In this document: positions 55,203 to 63,929 of the stretch, in pieces | Layout: every line of letters begins with the position of its first letter | How positions within the stretch are numbered: the stretch's first letter is position 1 | Assembly: GCA_910585285.1 (NCBI GenBank) | Contig: CAJUDL010000001.1 | Location: 80,972-144,971, forward strand | From: an uncultured Muribaculaceae bacterium | GTDB lineage: Bacteria > Bacteroidota > Bacteroidia > Bacteroidales > Muribaculaceae | Length of the DNA stretch: 64,000 bases | Direction of reading: 5' to 3' | Notes under the pieces: generated by a model | What the model was told of the DNA's origin: nothing | The model's database searches: none | The model's input: only the letters and a program-made list of their open reading frames with translations | Position numbers and translations under genes: made by a program

Positions 55203-56636
55203 ATGAAACACATGAAAAAAATCATATATGTTCTCTCTTTGACTCTATTGGCTTTCTCATCTGGTGCATGTAACGAGATTGTAGATGATGCCAATATCGA
55301 CTGGAAACAGTGGCGTGCCGACTCGGAGTCTAACAAGAACAAGCCAGCATATACGACCTATACGCTAAATCATCCATGCGTTCTTCACACACAAGATGAC
55401 TTTGATTATTTGCGACAGCATAAGGGCGAAGAACCCTATGCTTCCGCATTGACAAAGTTGAAATCAAGTGAATTTGCAAGCACATCCTATCTGCCAACTA
55501 CCGTGACCTATCTTGCTCGTCTTGATGCAAACAACTGGGCGCAGCTTGGCGGACGATGGGAGGATGCAGGAATTGCAGATCTTTGGTATAATGGCATTCA
55601 TAATAATTATACCAATCTTATGAGGGATGCAGCAGCGGCATATCAGCTTGCTCTCCTTTATAAGATCGATGATAATGCCGATGCCGCAGACGCAGCAAAA
55701 AATATCCTTGTGCGCTGGAGTATTGACAATAAGGGTTTTCTTCGTAACAAAAATGGAGAACTTATTGATCCAAATCAGAAGCTGATTCTTTTCCAACCTT
55801 ACCAATTAGCAATAGCTGCAGAGTTGCTGCGCGACTACAATGCATGGGGAACAACATCGGAATTCAATAAAGTGGTGAAATGGCTTGATGATGTCTTCTA
55901 TCCCGTAGCTCACGGGCAACTGGAAGACCAGAATATATCTGGAGGTGGTCATTATTGGTTCAACTGGGACTTGTGTGCCATGGCTACTGTTCTCACTATC
56001 GGTATACTTTCAGACAATCAAGACTATATTAATGAAGCCATAATGTATTATAAAGGTAATGGCGGAGGTCCGGGCAATATTTTTAAAGGTGTTCCTTTCC
56101 TTCATAAGGATGCTGATTCAGATGAATGGCTCGGACAGGGAAATGAATGTGGTCGAGACCAGGGACACAATACTCTCTGTGTGGCTGTGCTTGGATTGTT
56201 TTGCAAAATGGGTCTTGCAATAGGTGATGATCTCTTTGCATTTGATGATTATAGAGCGTTGAAATATGCTGAATACACAGCAAAATATAATCTGGCAAAA
56301 GAAATCCTCTATCCAGATCCGATGGGGCCTTTGGCTGGTATGAGAGTTGGCGAGAGTGATTCCGATTTTGAATATCGTCATGCTTCATTCCCGTTCTCGG
56401 AGTATACATATGGAGATGCAGGAACCATGACTAAACCTTCTGATGATGGTCGTGGAACAGTCCGTCCCGGCTGGGACTATTGGGCAGGATATGCAAACGC
56501 TCACGGAATTTCTGCGATTTATTGTAATACTTTGGGCGAAAGAATCCGTCCAGATGGTGGTGGTGGACATTATGGTCCCAATTCTGGAGGGTTCGACCAG
56601 CTTGGATTCTCAACTCTGATGGGATATCGTCCCTAA
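55203..56636 (+). CDS. Alginate-lyase-superfamily polysaccharide lyase (PL38-like candidate)
   Basis: A 477-residue lipoprotein (lipobox near FSSGAC). The fold is an (alpha/alpha) toroid of the alginate_lyase type: HPCVLHTQDDFDYLRQHKG at the start, NLMRDAAAAYQLALLYKID, FQPYQLAIAAELLRDYNAWG, the likely catalytic ISGGGHYWFNWDLCAMATV region (His, Tyr and Asn) near residue 245, and GNECGRDQGHNTLCVAVLG near 315. Such enzymes cut uronic-acid chains by beta-elimination and leave a 4,5-unsaturated sugar, which would feed KduI. PL38-type enzymes act on glucuronan or alginate, and this is my closest match by eye, but the family number is uncertain. It is the last gene of the sigma-SusCD transcript, before a strong terminator. 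Confidence 0.75.
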   Translation: MKHMKKIIYVLSLTLLAFSSGACNEIVDDANIDWKQWRADSESNKNKPAYTTYTLNHPCVLHTQDDFDYLRQHKGEEPYASALTKLKSSEFASTSYLPTTVTYLARLDANNWAQLGGRWEDAGIADLWYNGIHNNYTNLMRDAAAAYQLALLYKIDDNADAADAAKNILVRWSIDNKGFLRNKNGELIDPNQKLILFQPYQLAIAAELLRDYNAWGTTSEFNKVVKWLDDVFYPVAHGQLEDQNISGGGHYWFNWDLCAMATVLTIGILSDNQDYINEAIMYYKGNGGGPGNIFKGVPFLHKDADSDEWLGQGNECGRDQGHNTLCVAVLGLFCKMGLAIGDDLFAFDDYRALKYAEYTAKYNLAKEILYPDPMGPLAGMRVGESDSDFEYRHASFPFSEYTYGDAGTMTKPSDDGRGTVRPGWDYWAGYANAHGISAIYCNTLGERIRPDGGGGHYGPNSGGFDQLGFSTLMGYRP

Positions 56637-56656
56637 TCTCAATTCAACAGCAAGTC

Positions 56657-56706
56657 AATATATTCTTAAAAATCACCGATTTCGCGGTGATTTTTAAGAA
56701 TATATT
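56657..56706. terminator. Strong symmetric terminator after the lyase gene
   Basis: Perfect 22-bp arms (56657-56678 and 56685-56706; core tcttaaaaatcaccg) with a six-base loop, bordered by A/T runs. It is placed 21 bp after the lyase stop and ends the SusCD transcript. Confidence 0.9.
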
Positions 56707-56827
56707 ATTTATTTCTGAGACATAACTTTCGCAAGTGAGTCAGGTTCCTATTAATTTGATGGCATTTGAGTGATGCGTTAGGGGAGGAGTGGCTTGTTTT
56801 CGTATTTATTATAAAGAAAAGTTTTAT

Positions 56828-59593
56828 ATGAATATGGTTAAGAATACAATATCGATGATTCTGCTTTCAGTGGTTGTCTGTCTGCAAATCCATGCTGAGA
56901 ATATGAATGCCCATCCGGTGACGGGTTGTTATTGGGAATGGATGAATGGCAATATATCAAAAAAGGGCATAACGAAAGACCTGGAATATATGAAAGCTGC
57001 TGGGATAGAATCAGCTTTTATTTTTGATGCCTGGGTCGGTATTGATCGTGGTGATGTTGATTATGGTAGCCGTGAATGGATAGATGCCGTGAAACATGCC
57101 TGTAAGGAGGCAAAACGACTTGGAATTATACTCGGATTGCATAATGCTCCGGGATATACAGCAATGGGTGGACCATGGATAGGACCGGAAGAATCAATGA
57201 AACAACTTACGTGGAGTGTATCCTCTAAGAAAAATCCCCCTTTACCTCCGCATAAAATGGGTTTCTATCGAGATATTAAAACTTTTCATACTACGTGTGA
57301 TGATGAGATTCAACAACTTAATCGAAGATTGGAGAAAAATGAATCTATTACGGTTACATTAAACAGGCAAAAACCAATTGTAGGAATAAACGTATGGAGA
57401 GGAGCAAGAGAAATGCCTCTTGATCCATTCGATGGACCTCAAGATTATTCTCCACAACTGAAAGTAGAGGTCAGTCGGGATGGTAAGGAATGGAAAAAAG
57501 TTGGTACAATGTATGGCAGACCTCTTAAAGCAAGGGATATACCCCTGCATCTTTCTTTTGCCGAATCGAAGAGTAAATATGTAAGACTATCTTCAAATCG
57601 GGGAACCAATCTTGATAGAATAGAGATTCTGACATCTCCGGGATGCGGCAATACTTATCGGCGTGTAGGATACACCACAACAGGCGAAACTGTAACAGCA
57701 GCATCGGAGGCCGGGATTGGACTTGAGGTTGATAAACTTTCCCGTAAAGGGGTTGAGGCTCATTTTAATAGATTCTTAAAGCCTCTCCTTGAAGAACTCA
57801 AGGAGTATTGTGGCAATACGTTACAATATATATGTATTGATAGCTGGGAAGCTGGTGGTCAGGATTGGACAGAATCTTTAGGAGTGGACTATATTACTAC
57901 AGGGGAAGGTAAGAATTTTCTTACCGGTGGAATTGGTGAAATCACTCCAATGAAAAAAGCTCTTTTTATGTCGGAATTCTTGTTCCCTTTCAAAGAATTG
58001 ATAGCACAATATGACCTAAAACTTGCTGGCGAACCATATGGAAATGGGGATTTTGACCGGAAGGAGTATGGTTTGGCGTTTGACTTGCCAATGAGTGAAT
58101 ATTGGGCGCGATGTCATTATGGTTCTATTGACAGACCTTTTTTCGTTTCGCGGTATGCTCATACTGCAGGACGTGAGATCATAGGATGTGAGTCTTTTAC
58201 GGCATATCCGGGTGATGCTGACATCCCTCCTGTTCTGAGTAGTTTTAAGAGTGATGTGGATAAGCTTTGCAATGCAGGTGTGAATTATTTTGTATTGCAT
58301 TGTGTCGCTCATCAAAATGATGATGCTAATCCAATTACTATGGGTCCATTCGGAACACGTTTTGACAGACTTCATGCAAATGTAGATTCAGTAAAGGCTC
58401 TAACAGATTATATACGAAATCGAGTTGAATTACAGAAGCATCGTGTCACGTTTGATTATTCTATAGGAGATGAGGGGAATCGAGCTTATCTGAGGTTACC
58501 TCGCGGTGCTAAAGAAGTGAAGGCTGTGTTGTATTGCCATCAGAACATGACGGAGGAAGTATTGTTCCGGAGTCCGGAATTCTGTCAGACGATGGATAGT
58601 CTTGGTGTGGCTATGGCGTTCATTCAGCAAGGTTCGCAGAATTGGGATGTCACAACAGGGTGTCAGGAGCGATTCGAACAAATAATGAATGATTTTGCCA
58701 AGGGCACTGAGCATCCGGAGATCGCTACGGCTCCGATAATACCTTTCGGACATTCAGCTCAAGCCACCTTTCCGTGGAATTTCGCTGCCTGGAATCCGGA
58801 TCGCACGCTTTGCATAATTTCCTTTCATGGCGATGCTCCTCGTACAAACCTCTGCGGATATGGTCGTGAAAACATGGAATGGGGGCGAACACGTAATATC
58901 GACCGGATCCCAGGACTGATGATAGAAGGTGAATATGAGTGGTGGGAGGCGCGTGTCCGTCCGGCTCTTGCATTCCGGATGATGTATCCTGACAGCCGCA
59001 TCTCATTTCTGTGTGATGCCGGAAAAGGTCATTTCGACCTTTCTGAAGAGACACAGCGTTATATTGCACGATTCATTGAAAAGGCTATTGAAAATCCACG
59101 TCCAGAAGATGGTGTGCTCTATTCCCGATGGTATGCCGATGGCACTGAAAGCACTGATCCGCACGATTGCTTCTGGTATCAGGATGCTGAAATGGTGAAT
59201 AGAACAAAGGCCATCTATGCCTCTTCGAGAGGAAAGAAACTGCAATATCTTGGTGCGAGAATCAACGGAAATGTTGTGCCTATGGACACCACGAAACATA
59301 TAAAAATGAATGCCTTGGTTTCGGGAACGGAATTCACAGTTGAACCGTATTTTTGCGATATTGACAGAAAACCGACTCGGTTGCATGCTCGTGTGAAACC
59401 GAGAGTTGTTTTAATATCCGGACCAGCTATCCAGACAGGAGAATACACATTTAGGATTGATGATGATTATTTTGGCAAGGATCCCAAGCGACTTTGGACG
59501 GGAATCACGGTTTGTCTCGAAGCTGACGGCGATGCAGACTACAAATCTGCTGTTCAGGAAATCAATATCCAGTTATCGAACACAGTTCGATAA
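56828..59593 (+). CDS. GH106-like glycoside hydrolase (candidate alpha-L-rhamnosidase)
   Basis: A 921-residue exported enzyme. I start it at ATG 56828 because it begins the signal peptide (MNMVKNTISMILLSVVVCLQ, cleavage near IHAEN); the longer frame is unlikely. The N-terminal phrase TGCYWEWMNGNISKKGITKD, then LEYMKAAGIESAFIFDAW, matches the opening of GH106 rhamnosidase-type proteins, with IILGLHNAPGYTAMGGPWIG and the catalytic-region LQYICIDSWEAGGQDWTESL later. GESFTAYPGD-like and HCVAHQNDDANP loops lie in the middle barrel. Typical GH106 enzymes exceed 1,000 residues, so the C-terminal beta domain is shorter than usual. It is in the PUL but after the terminator, so it has its own promoter. 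Rhamnose specificity is inferred. Confidence 0.75.
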   Translation: MNMVKNTISMILLSVVVCLQIHAENMNAHPVTGCYWEWMNGNISKKGITKDLEYMKAAGIESAFIFDAWVGIDRGDVDYGSREWIDAVKHACKEAKRLGIILGLHNAPGYTAMGGPWIGPEESMKQLTWSVSSKKNPPLPPHKMGFYRDIKTFHTTCDDEIQQLNRRLEKNESITVTLNRQKPIVGINVWRGAREMPLDPFDGPQDYSPQLKVEVSRDGKEWKKVGTMYGRPLKARDIPLHLSFAESKSKYVRLSSNRGTNLDRIEILTSPGCGNTYRRVGYTTTGETVTAASEAGIGLEVDKLSRKGVEAHFNRFLKPLLEELKEYCGNTLQYICIDSWEAGGQDWTESLGVDYITTGEGKNFLTGGIGEITPMKKALFMSEFLFPFKELIAQYDLKLAGEPYGNGDFDRKEYGLAFDLPMSEYWARCHYGSIDRPFFVSRYAHTAGREIIGCESFTAYPGDADIPPVLSSFKSDVDKLCNAGVNYFVLHCVAHQNDDANPITMGPFGTRFDRLHANVDSVKALTDYIRNRVELQKHRVTFDYSIGDEGNRAYLRLPRGAKEVKAVLYCHQNMTEEVLFRSPEFCQTMDSLGVAMAFIQQGSQNWDVTTGCQERFEQIMNDFAKGTEHPEIATAPIIPFGHSAQATFPWNFAAWNPDRTLCIISFHGDAPRTNLCGYGRENMEWGRTRNIDRIPGLMIEGEYEWWEARVRPALAFRMMYPDSRISFLCDAGKGHFDLSEETQRYIARFIEKAIENPRPEDGVLYSRWYADGTESTDPHDCFWYQDAEMVNRTKAIYASSRGKKLQYLGARINGNVVPMDTTKHIKMNALVSGTEFTVEPYFCDIDRKPTRLHARVKPRVVLISGPAIQTGEYTFRIDDDYFGKDPKRLWTGITVCLEADGDADYKSAVQEINIQLSNTVR

Positions 59594-59653
59594 CTGGATA
59601 GGTAAGAGGTTAGAAGTAAAAGGGAAAAGTAAAAATTGGCATGACTCTAATGT
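59566..59653. repeat. Hairpin over the GH106 stop codon plus purine tract plus conserved 20-mer
   Basis: A perfect 16-bp hairpin (tatccagttatcgaac-aca-gttcgataactggata, written as two arms 59566-59581 and 59585-59600) spans the TAA stop at 59591-59593. A purine-rich ggtaagaggtta tract follows, then aattggcatgactctaatgt at 59634-59653. The same core ttatcgaac-NNN-gttcgataa and the 20-mer (one base changed) occur at 12672-12747. The remaining gap to the next gene shows no gene. Confidence 0.8.
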
Positions 59654-59787
59654 GAGTTACTATGAGATCCCCTCGCTATCAGGTTTTAGGCGTGACAATT
59701 AAAAAAATGATATTTTTTTGTTTTTTGTTGAGTGTAAGTAAAACACTGATCGTATTATCAGTTAAACAAACCTAAATACCAAAAAAG

Positions 59788-61245
59788 ATGAAAAAATCAT
59801 TACTTACAGTCGCGATGGCGATTTTCGCCACTTCTGCTTTTACACAGAAGGCTTACGCTGTTCTTGAATACAATAGTGTGTTCCCGGTGGAATTCTCAAA
59901 TGGTCTACCAACAGGCTGGACTCTCGGGCAAGAGAGCACATTTGAAAAAGTTGCAGGAGGGCTTAAGATTACATGTTCACAGGCTGCTGCCAATTATCGT
60001 GGAGATCTTAATTATAATGTAAGCGAGGATGCTTCGATGTTTTTTAATATCGATGCAAGCAAATACAAAATTTTTGCGATTCAATTTATAGGTAAACGAC
60101 CTGAAAGTGGTGTGCTTAAACTTTCAAATATTGGTCTTGATCCCGATGGATGGATAAAAGGGACAGAGGGGTATTCTCTAAATGAATCGGGATGGTCCGA
60201 TATAGAAGATCTTGATGGAAATCACACCTATTATTGGACAGTCGGTGGTGAAAAATGGACAGGTGATCTGACCGTGAAACGGATGGAAATTGTCATTGCC
60301 GATATCAAAAATGATGCAGACAAGTCATACACCGTTGCTTGGATGAACTGGTTTACTTCTGCTGACGATCTTCGTGCTTCTCTAAATCTCAAGCAAGAGA
60401 CTGCCGTTGTGAATTCCAGAACCAATTTAGGCTACGCTACTCTTAAAGAGGCATGGGATGCGGCTTTAAGTGGAGATGTGCTGAAAGTTAATGAGAATCA
60501 AACTGTATCAAATAGACTTGATTGTAACGAACGAACATTGACAATCGAAGGTGCTGATGGTGTGAAGATTACACGTGCCAATGCCAGTAACATGATGTTT
60601 CTTGCAAACAAGGGTGGAGATTATAATCTTACCGTTAAGAATTTGATCCTTGATGGAGAGGGTGCAGAGTCTACAGCCAACTTCATAGAAGCTAGTGGCT
60701 ATTCAACAGTTACTCTTGAAAACATACAGGTCAATAATGTGAAAAGTTCAAATGCACTGGGTCTGTTAGTTGCTAAAGCAGGAGGCAAACTTGTTCTTAA
60801 TGACGTGAAGACAGAAAGCTGTCAAGTGAATGATAAAACAGGAGAGGTATTTTTCGGGACATCTTCATCTGTCATTTCCGGTGACAATAGTTTCACTTTA
60901 AGTGTTGAGAACACAAATACTTTCACTGTTGAAGGGACACTCACCAACAGCAAACCAATTACAGTTTACAACTTCGGCGGTTCTTTCCAATCTGGTAACT
61001 TGCTTGTCAATAACTGTATAGATGCTGATAAATTCCAACTTGCAGGTACAGATCTCGGTCTTGTAGCCAAAGATGGTAATCTTTATGTTTCTGCCGGGGA
61101 ATCATCTGCTGTTGAGGCAATTGATGTTGACAACAGCAATGCACCTGTCGAGTATTACAACCTGCAGGGTGTGAAGGTTACTAACCCGGAAAAAGGTATC
61201 TACATCATGCGTCAGGGTACTTCCGTCCGCAAGGTTATCCTCTAA
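59788..61245 (+). CDS. Exported DUF4979/beta-helix protein with T9SS-like tail
   Basis: A 485-residue secreted protein. A signal peptide (MKKSLLTVAMAIFATSAFT, cleavage near AYA) is followed by a DUF4979-like domain (about 30-200) shared with the SusE-position protein (YRGDLNYNVSEDAS; DKSYTVAWMNWFTSADDLRA). Residues 210-420 contain a parallel beta-helix-like array of short strands (GVKITRANASNMMFLANKGG, YNLTVKNLILDGEGAES, YSTVTLENIQVNNVKSS). The C-terminus (PVEYYNLQGVKVTNPEKGIY, ending RKVIL) is a Muribaculaceae/Prevotella-type sorting-like tail. It is probably a surface binder or scaffold for the PUL substrate; no catalytic motif is seen. It ends the locus before a terminator. Confidence 0.82.
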   Translation: MKKSLLTVAMAIFATSAFTQKAYAVLEYNSVFPVEFSNGLPTGWTLGQESTFEKVAGGLKITCSQAAANYRGDLNYNVSEDASMFFNIDASKYKIFAIQFIGKRPESGVLKLSNIGLDPDGWIKGTEGYSLNESGWSDIEDLDGNHTYYWTVGGEKWTGDLTVKRMEIVIADIKNDADKSYTVAWMNWFTSADDLRASLNLKQETAVVNSRTNLGYATLKEAWDAALSGDVLKVNENQTVSNRLDCNERTLTIEGADGVKITRANASNMMFLANKGGDYNLTVKNLILDGEGAESTANFIEASGYSTVTLENIQVNNVKSSNALGLLVAKAGGKLVLNDVKTESCQVNDKTGEVFFGTSSSVISGDNSFTLSVENTNTFTVEGTLTNSKPITVYNFGGSFQSGNLLVNNCIDADKFQLAGTDLGLVAKDGNLYVSAGESSAVEAIDVDNSNAPVEYYNLQGVKVTNPEKGIYIMRQGTSVRKVIL

Positions 61246-61302
61246 TACTCCTTATAACCAAATATAATATACACTGATAATAACTATTATCACTAATCCC
61301 AC

Positions 61303-61338
61303 AAAGAGGAGCGACAGCCGAGACTGCCGCTCCTCTTT
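61303..61338 (+). terminator. Terminator closing the polysaccharide locus
   Basis: The stem aaagaggagcg-acag and ctgc-cgctcctcttt pairs with one mismatch around ccgaga, ending in TTT. It is 57 bp past the stop. Confidence 0.8.
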
Positions 61339-61435
61339 ACAAATGCTTAAATAGGCTGGGCTTTTTTATAGAATTAATTATTTAAACGCCAAGGAGCGAA
61401 GAGCGAAGTTTGATTCAAATTACGAAAGGTCGCTT

Positions 61436-61460
61436 TGCTCCTGCTAAGTCGCCGAGTATT
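61436..61460. repeat. 25-bp direct repeat, left copy flanking the RloB/ATPase module
   Basis: tgctcctgctaagtcgccgagtatt (given in two parts: tgctcctgctaag, tcgccgagtatt) matches 63557-63581 at 22 of 25 positions, in the same orientation. Confidence 0.7.
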
Positions 61461-61470
61461 GAGACTCAAG

Positions 61471-61569
61471 TCGTAGCTGCTGTTGCTCGCAACTGCAGCA
61501 CAAACAAAGGTTACAATTCCTCTCCTTTACTTGCCGTGAGGCTGCAGTTGCAAGCAACAGTAGCTACGA
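61471..61569. repeat. 29-bp imperfect inverted repeat beside the RloB gene
   Basis: Arms at 61471-61499 (starts tcgtagctgctgttgctcgc) and 61541-61569 (starts gctgcagttgcaagcaacag) are reverse complements with two mismatches over 29 bases, separated by 41 nt. It could form a long hairpin and resembles a miniature inverted-repeat element. There is no gene in the 61246-61606 gap. Confidence 0.8.
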
Positions 61570-61606
61570 TTTGATGCGCACGTTGGAGTCACACCGATTA
61601 TTTCTT

Positions 61607-62254
61607 TTACCTATTGCTTTTAGGATGTTTGTCTCCAATTAGACGACACATCTCACTAAATGCTCCATTATTGCTGGCAGTTTTGTGAGCAATGGATAAT
61701 TCAGAGTTTCGGATGGCTGTTTCTATAGATCCCCCTTTAGATATTAAATACTGATGTAATCCCCCACATTTTTTGAAAAATTCAGTCCGTTTTTCATATT
61801 CCGGCAGAAATTTTAGCAACTCCGGTTTTAGCGGATTGACATTCTCATATGAGGAGTATAATCCGGTTGTAAGTCGAAAATAATAATAAAACCAGATCTC
61901 AAGGCATGGATGGTTTTCAATGACGATTACTTCAGAACAACCTCCTGTCTGTCGATTCTTGAATTGCTTACCTGAATATTGATGTAGGAAATTTGAATAT
62001 GCTGTCTTCTCTTTTTGTCCAGATTTATTGTCCATGTCTATTAGACAATATATTTTGTCATATCCCTCGGCAATACATTCTTCGACTCTCGCAATGAGAT
62101 AATCCATTCCATCCTTTACAACTTTGGGGTAGATGTTTATCGGCAGTAGTCCCTGTATTGATAAAAGATAGTATTGTTCCGTCGCGCCTTCTCCAATTAC
62201 AGCAATACCCGATCCTTGTCTGAAAGAGCGTTTTTTTCGATCCGATCTTTTCAT
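61607..62254 (-). CDS. RloB-family TOPRIM protein (AbiLii-like)
   Basis: A 215-residue protein of the RloB type. The N-terminal GSGIAVIGEGATEQYYLLS supplies the conserved TOPRIM glutamate, IYCLIDMDNKSG the DxD, and IVIENHPCLEIWFYYYF a family signature (the NPxFE-like box). The C-terminus is helical. RloB partners an AAA ATPase in anti-phage abortive systems such as AbiL and related RloAB pairs, with the TOPRIM protein as probable effector nuclease. Its ATG overlaps the stop of the ATPase gene by 4 bp (ATGA), a sign of translational coupling. Effector function is inferred from the family. Confidence 0.85.
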   Translation of the reverse strand: MKRSDRKKRSFRQGSGIAVIGEGATEQYYLLSIQGLLPINIYPKVVKDGMDYLIARVEECIAEGYDKIYCLIDMDNKSGQKEKTAYSNFLHQYSGKQFKNRQTGGCSEVIVIENHPCLEIWFYYYFRLTTGLYSSYENVNPLKPELLKFLPEYEKRTEFFKKCGGLHQYLISKGGSIETAIRNSELSIAHKTASNNGAFSEMCRLIGDKHPKSNR

Positions 62255-63465
62255 ATATTGTCAGGATTTATGGTGAGGAAAGGAGATCCAACTTGTGGAC
62301 GAGCTCCTAATTTACCGAGTTTGTAAGCGTTAAAAATAGAGGCGTTTTTATGTAAGTTGAAATCATCGGCGGAAAACAGTTCCGTTGAAGCAGTTTCTTT
62401 ATCTTTTTCAGTAAACCATGCCATGTCGCGGCGCATGAAATCCTCTGTTAAAATAAGCTGGTCATGAACGGTAAACAGTAATTGCGCTTCGCTTTCATTC
62501 GACAAAAATGTCTGAATGAAATATACCAAAAGGTCATGATGAAGAGAGTCGTCAAGTTCATCAATCAAGAGGAATTGGTTCGACTTTATTGCTCCAAATA
62601 ACAGGTCCATTTTCTCGACGAACGATAGCGTGCCATCAGATTCCGATTCAATGGGCATTGTGAAACGACCTTTGTCATAATCGTGTTCAAATTCAATTTT
62701 TGAGTCTCCTTTTTCTATTGGACGGTTAATTATATTGGTAATATTGAAATCTGCTTCCTTTACGGCTCTCAATAGAAAATCTTTTCTTTCTTTTTGAACT
62801 ATTGTTGCCTTAAGCAATTCGTTTATGTCCATTCGCATCTGAGGTGTCAGAATCGAATTACGGATATAACTTACTATTGTTTCAAAAGCAGGAGCATCAA
62901 CTGATAGCTTATTATATGTAGATAGCACGCTGTGATTGGCAAGCGTGTTTGTAATGATTATTGTAGCTGTTTTATTGTCAAGACCGACATTCTTTCCGAA
63001 TGTTATGTCAGGAAGATTTGTTGAGAAGTTATGCTTACGTTCATAGAACAGTGAAGAAACACCATTGGGATTAAATTCAAGCAATTCATAGACAATGACA
63101 TTCCCATTGTATTCAATGGAATAGTCATATCTCACACCATTTACAAAAAATGAAACATTCATTTTAGTGTTTTCATTGCGCCGCATCGCAAAAGGTTGAA
63201 AACGAATTTTCTCGTCTTTAGATGTGCATGGCTGATATAATTTAGCCCAGATATCAGCAATTGCGTAGAGAAGATTTGTCTTTCCTGATGCATTGGCGCC
63301 ATAAATAGAAGACATGCGCAAAACGCGGGTAATATTCCCGGTTTTGGGATGTCTCACCTTTATTACAAGACTCACTTCGGATGTATTGTCGGTTGATGCC
63401 TCAAATGTGATCTCTTGACGATCTGCGAAAGAGAGGAAATTTTCTACACTAAAGTTTAAAATCAT
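62251..63465 (-). CDS. AAA ATPase of an AbiL/RloAB-type anti-phage module
   Basis: A 404-residue ABC/SMC-like AAA_15/21 ATPase. The N-terminus MILNFSVENFLSFADRQEIT is the typical start of the RloA/OLD-like branch. Walker A is GANASGKTNLLYAI near residue 57. The signature-like SESDGTLSFVEKMDLL lies near 275, Walker B is FLLIDELDDSLHHDLL near 300, and the switch His is in LLFTVHDQLIL. It should act as sensor and regulator of the RloB effector. A promoter of good quality lies upstream (63497-63528). The pair is bracketed by direct repeats at 61436-61460 and 63557-63581. The defence role is inferred from family and pairing. Confidence 0.85.
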   Translation of the reverse strand: MILNFSVENFLSFADRQEITFEASTDNTSEVSLVIKVRHPKTGNITRVLRMSSIYGANASGKTNLLYAIADIWAKLYQPCTSKDEKIRFQPFAMRRNENTKMNVSFFVNGVRYDYSIEYNGNVIVYELLEFNPNGVSSLFYERKHNFSTNLPDITFGKNVGLDNKTATIIITNTLANHSVLSTYNKLSVDAPAFETIVSYIRNSILTPQMRMDINELLKATIVQKERKDFLLRAVKEADFNITNIINRPIEKGDSKIEFEHDYDKGRFTMPIESESDGTLSFVEKMDLLFGAIKSNQFLLIDELDDSLHHDLLVYFIQTFLSNESEAQLLFTVHDQLILTEDFMRRDMAWFTEKDKETASTELFSADDFNLHKNASIFNAYKLGKLGARPQVGSPFLTINPDNI

Positions 63466-63496
63466 ATTTTTTATGCTCCTTTTTGTAATTCAATTA

Positions 63497-63528
63497 CAAA
63501 TTTAAGGCAAAAAAAGTTTATATACAAG
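63497..63528 (-). promoter_or_regulatory. Promoter of the ATPase-RloB operon
   Basis: On the minus strand CTTG (63525-63528), 20 nt, then TAAATTTG (63497-63504). The start codon is about 32 bp downstream. Confidence 0.68.
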
Positions 63529-63556
63529 CATGGATGCAATTTATTATGGTGTACTT

Positions 63557-63581
63557 CGCTCCGGCGAAGTCGCCGAGTATT
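63557..63581. repeat. 25-bp direct repeat, right copy flanking the RloB/ATPase module
   Basis: cgctccggcgaag, tcgccgagtatt matches the left copy at 61436-61460 in 22 of 25 positions. The cttcgc-tccg-gcgaag part is itself a small hairpin. Confidence 0.7.
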
Positions 63582-63632
63582 TAAATTGTTGAATCTAAAG
63601 CTTTCCCCTATGTTGATGGTTTGAAGAGTATA

Positions 63633-63830
63633 TGGTCTCCAACCACTTGCAAACATGAGACAACCATTTTTTATCAGAGAGGAGAGGGTTTATCAGCATC
63701 AGATGTGGTTGTTGTGTGGTTGAAAGTGGTTGGGACTTAAACTTCAATAAGAGTATTGTGTAATGAGCTGATGGAAGATCAGGGGCACTAATAGAGTGGT
63801 TTGTAATGGTTTTAATGGTTTGATTTGGGT
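63633..63830. repeat. AACCACT / AGTGGTT inverted-word element, relative of 37700-37885
   Basis: ctccaaccactt (63637-63648) is faced by gtggttgttgtgtggttgaa and agtggttggg, and a taatggttttaatggtttga stretch follows near 63806. The same words, including taatggNttNaaNggtttga, occur at 37700-37885. No gene is seen from 63466 to the window end. Confidence 0.6.
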
Positions 63831-63929
63831 CAGTTTAATTATGCAAACAATGATCATGCCGATGAGGGATTATTGGAGATGATGTGCTTAACGTTGCTAA
63901 AATTTAGAGAGTGTTTGGATTTAACTTTC

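Noticed and set aside
61246..61606. Search for a tRNA gene as the integration site of the defence pair
   Set aside because: No cloverleaf or tRNA-like 3' end was found on either strand.
63471..63656. Minus-strand frame upstream of the ATPase
   Set aside because: It covers the promoter and the direct repeat and has no recognisable protein features.
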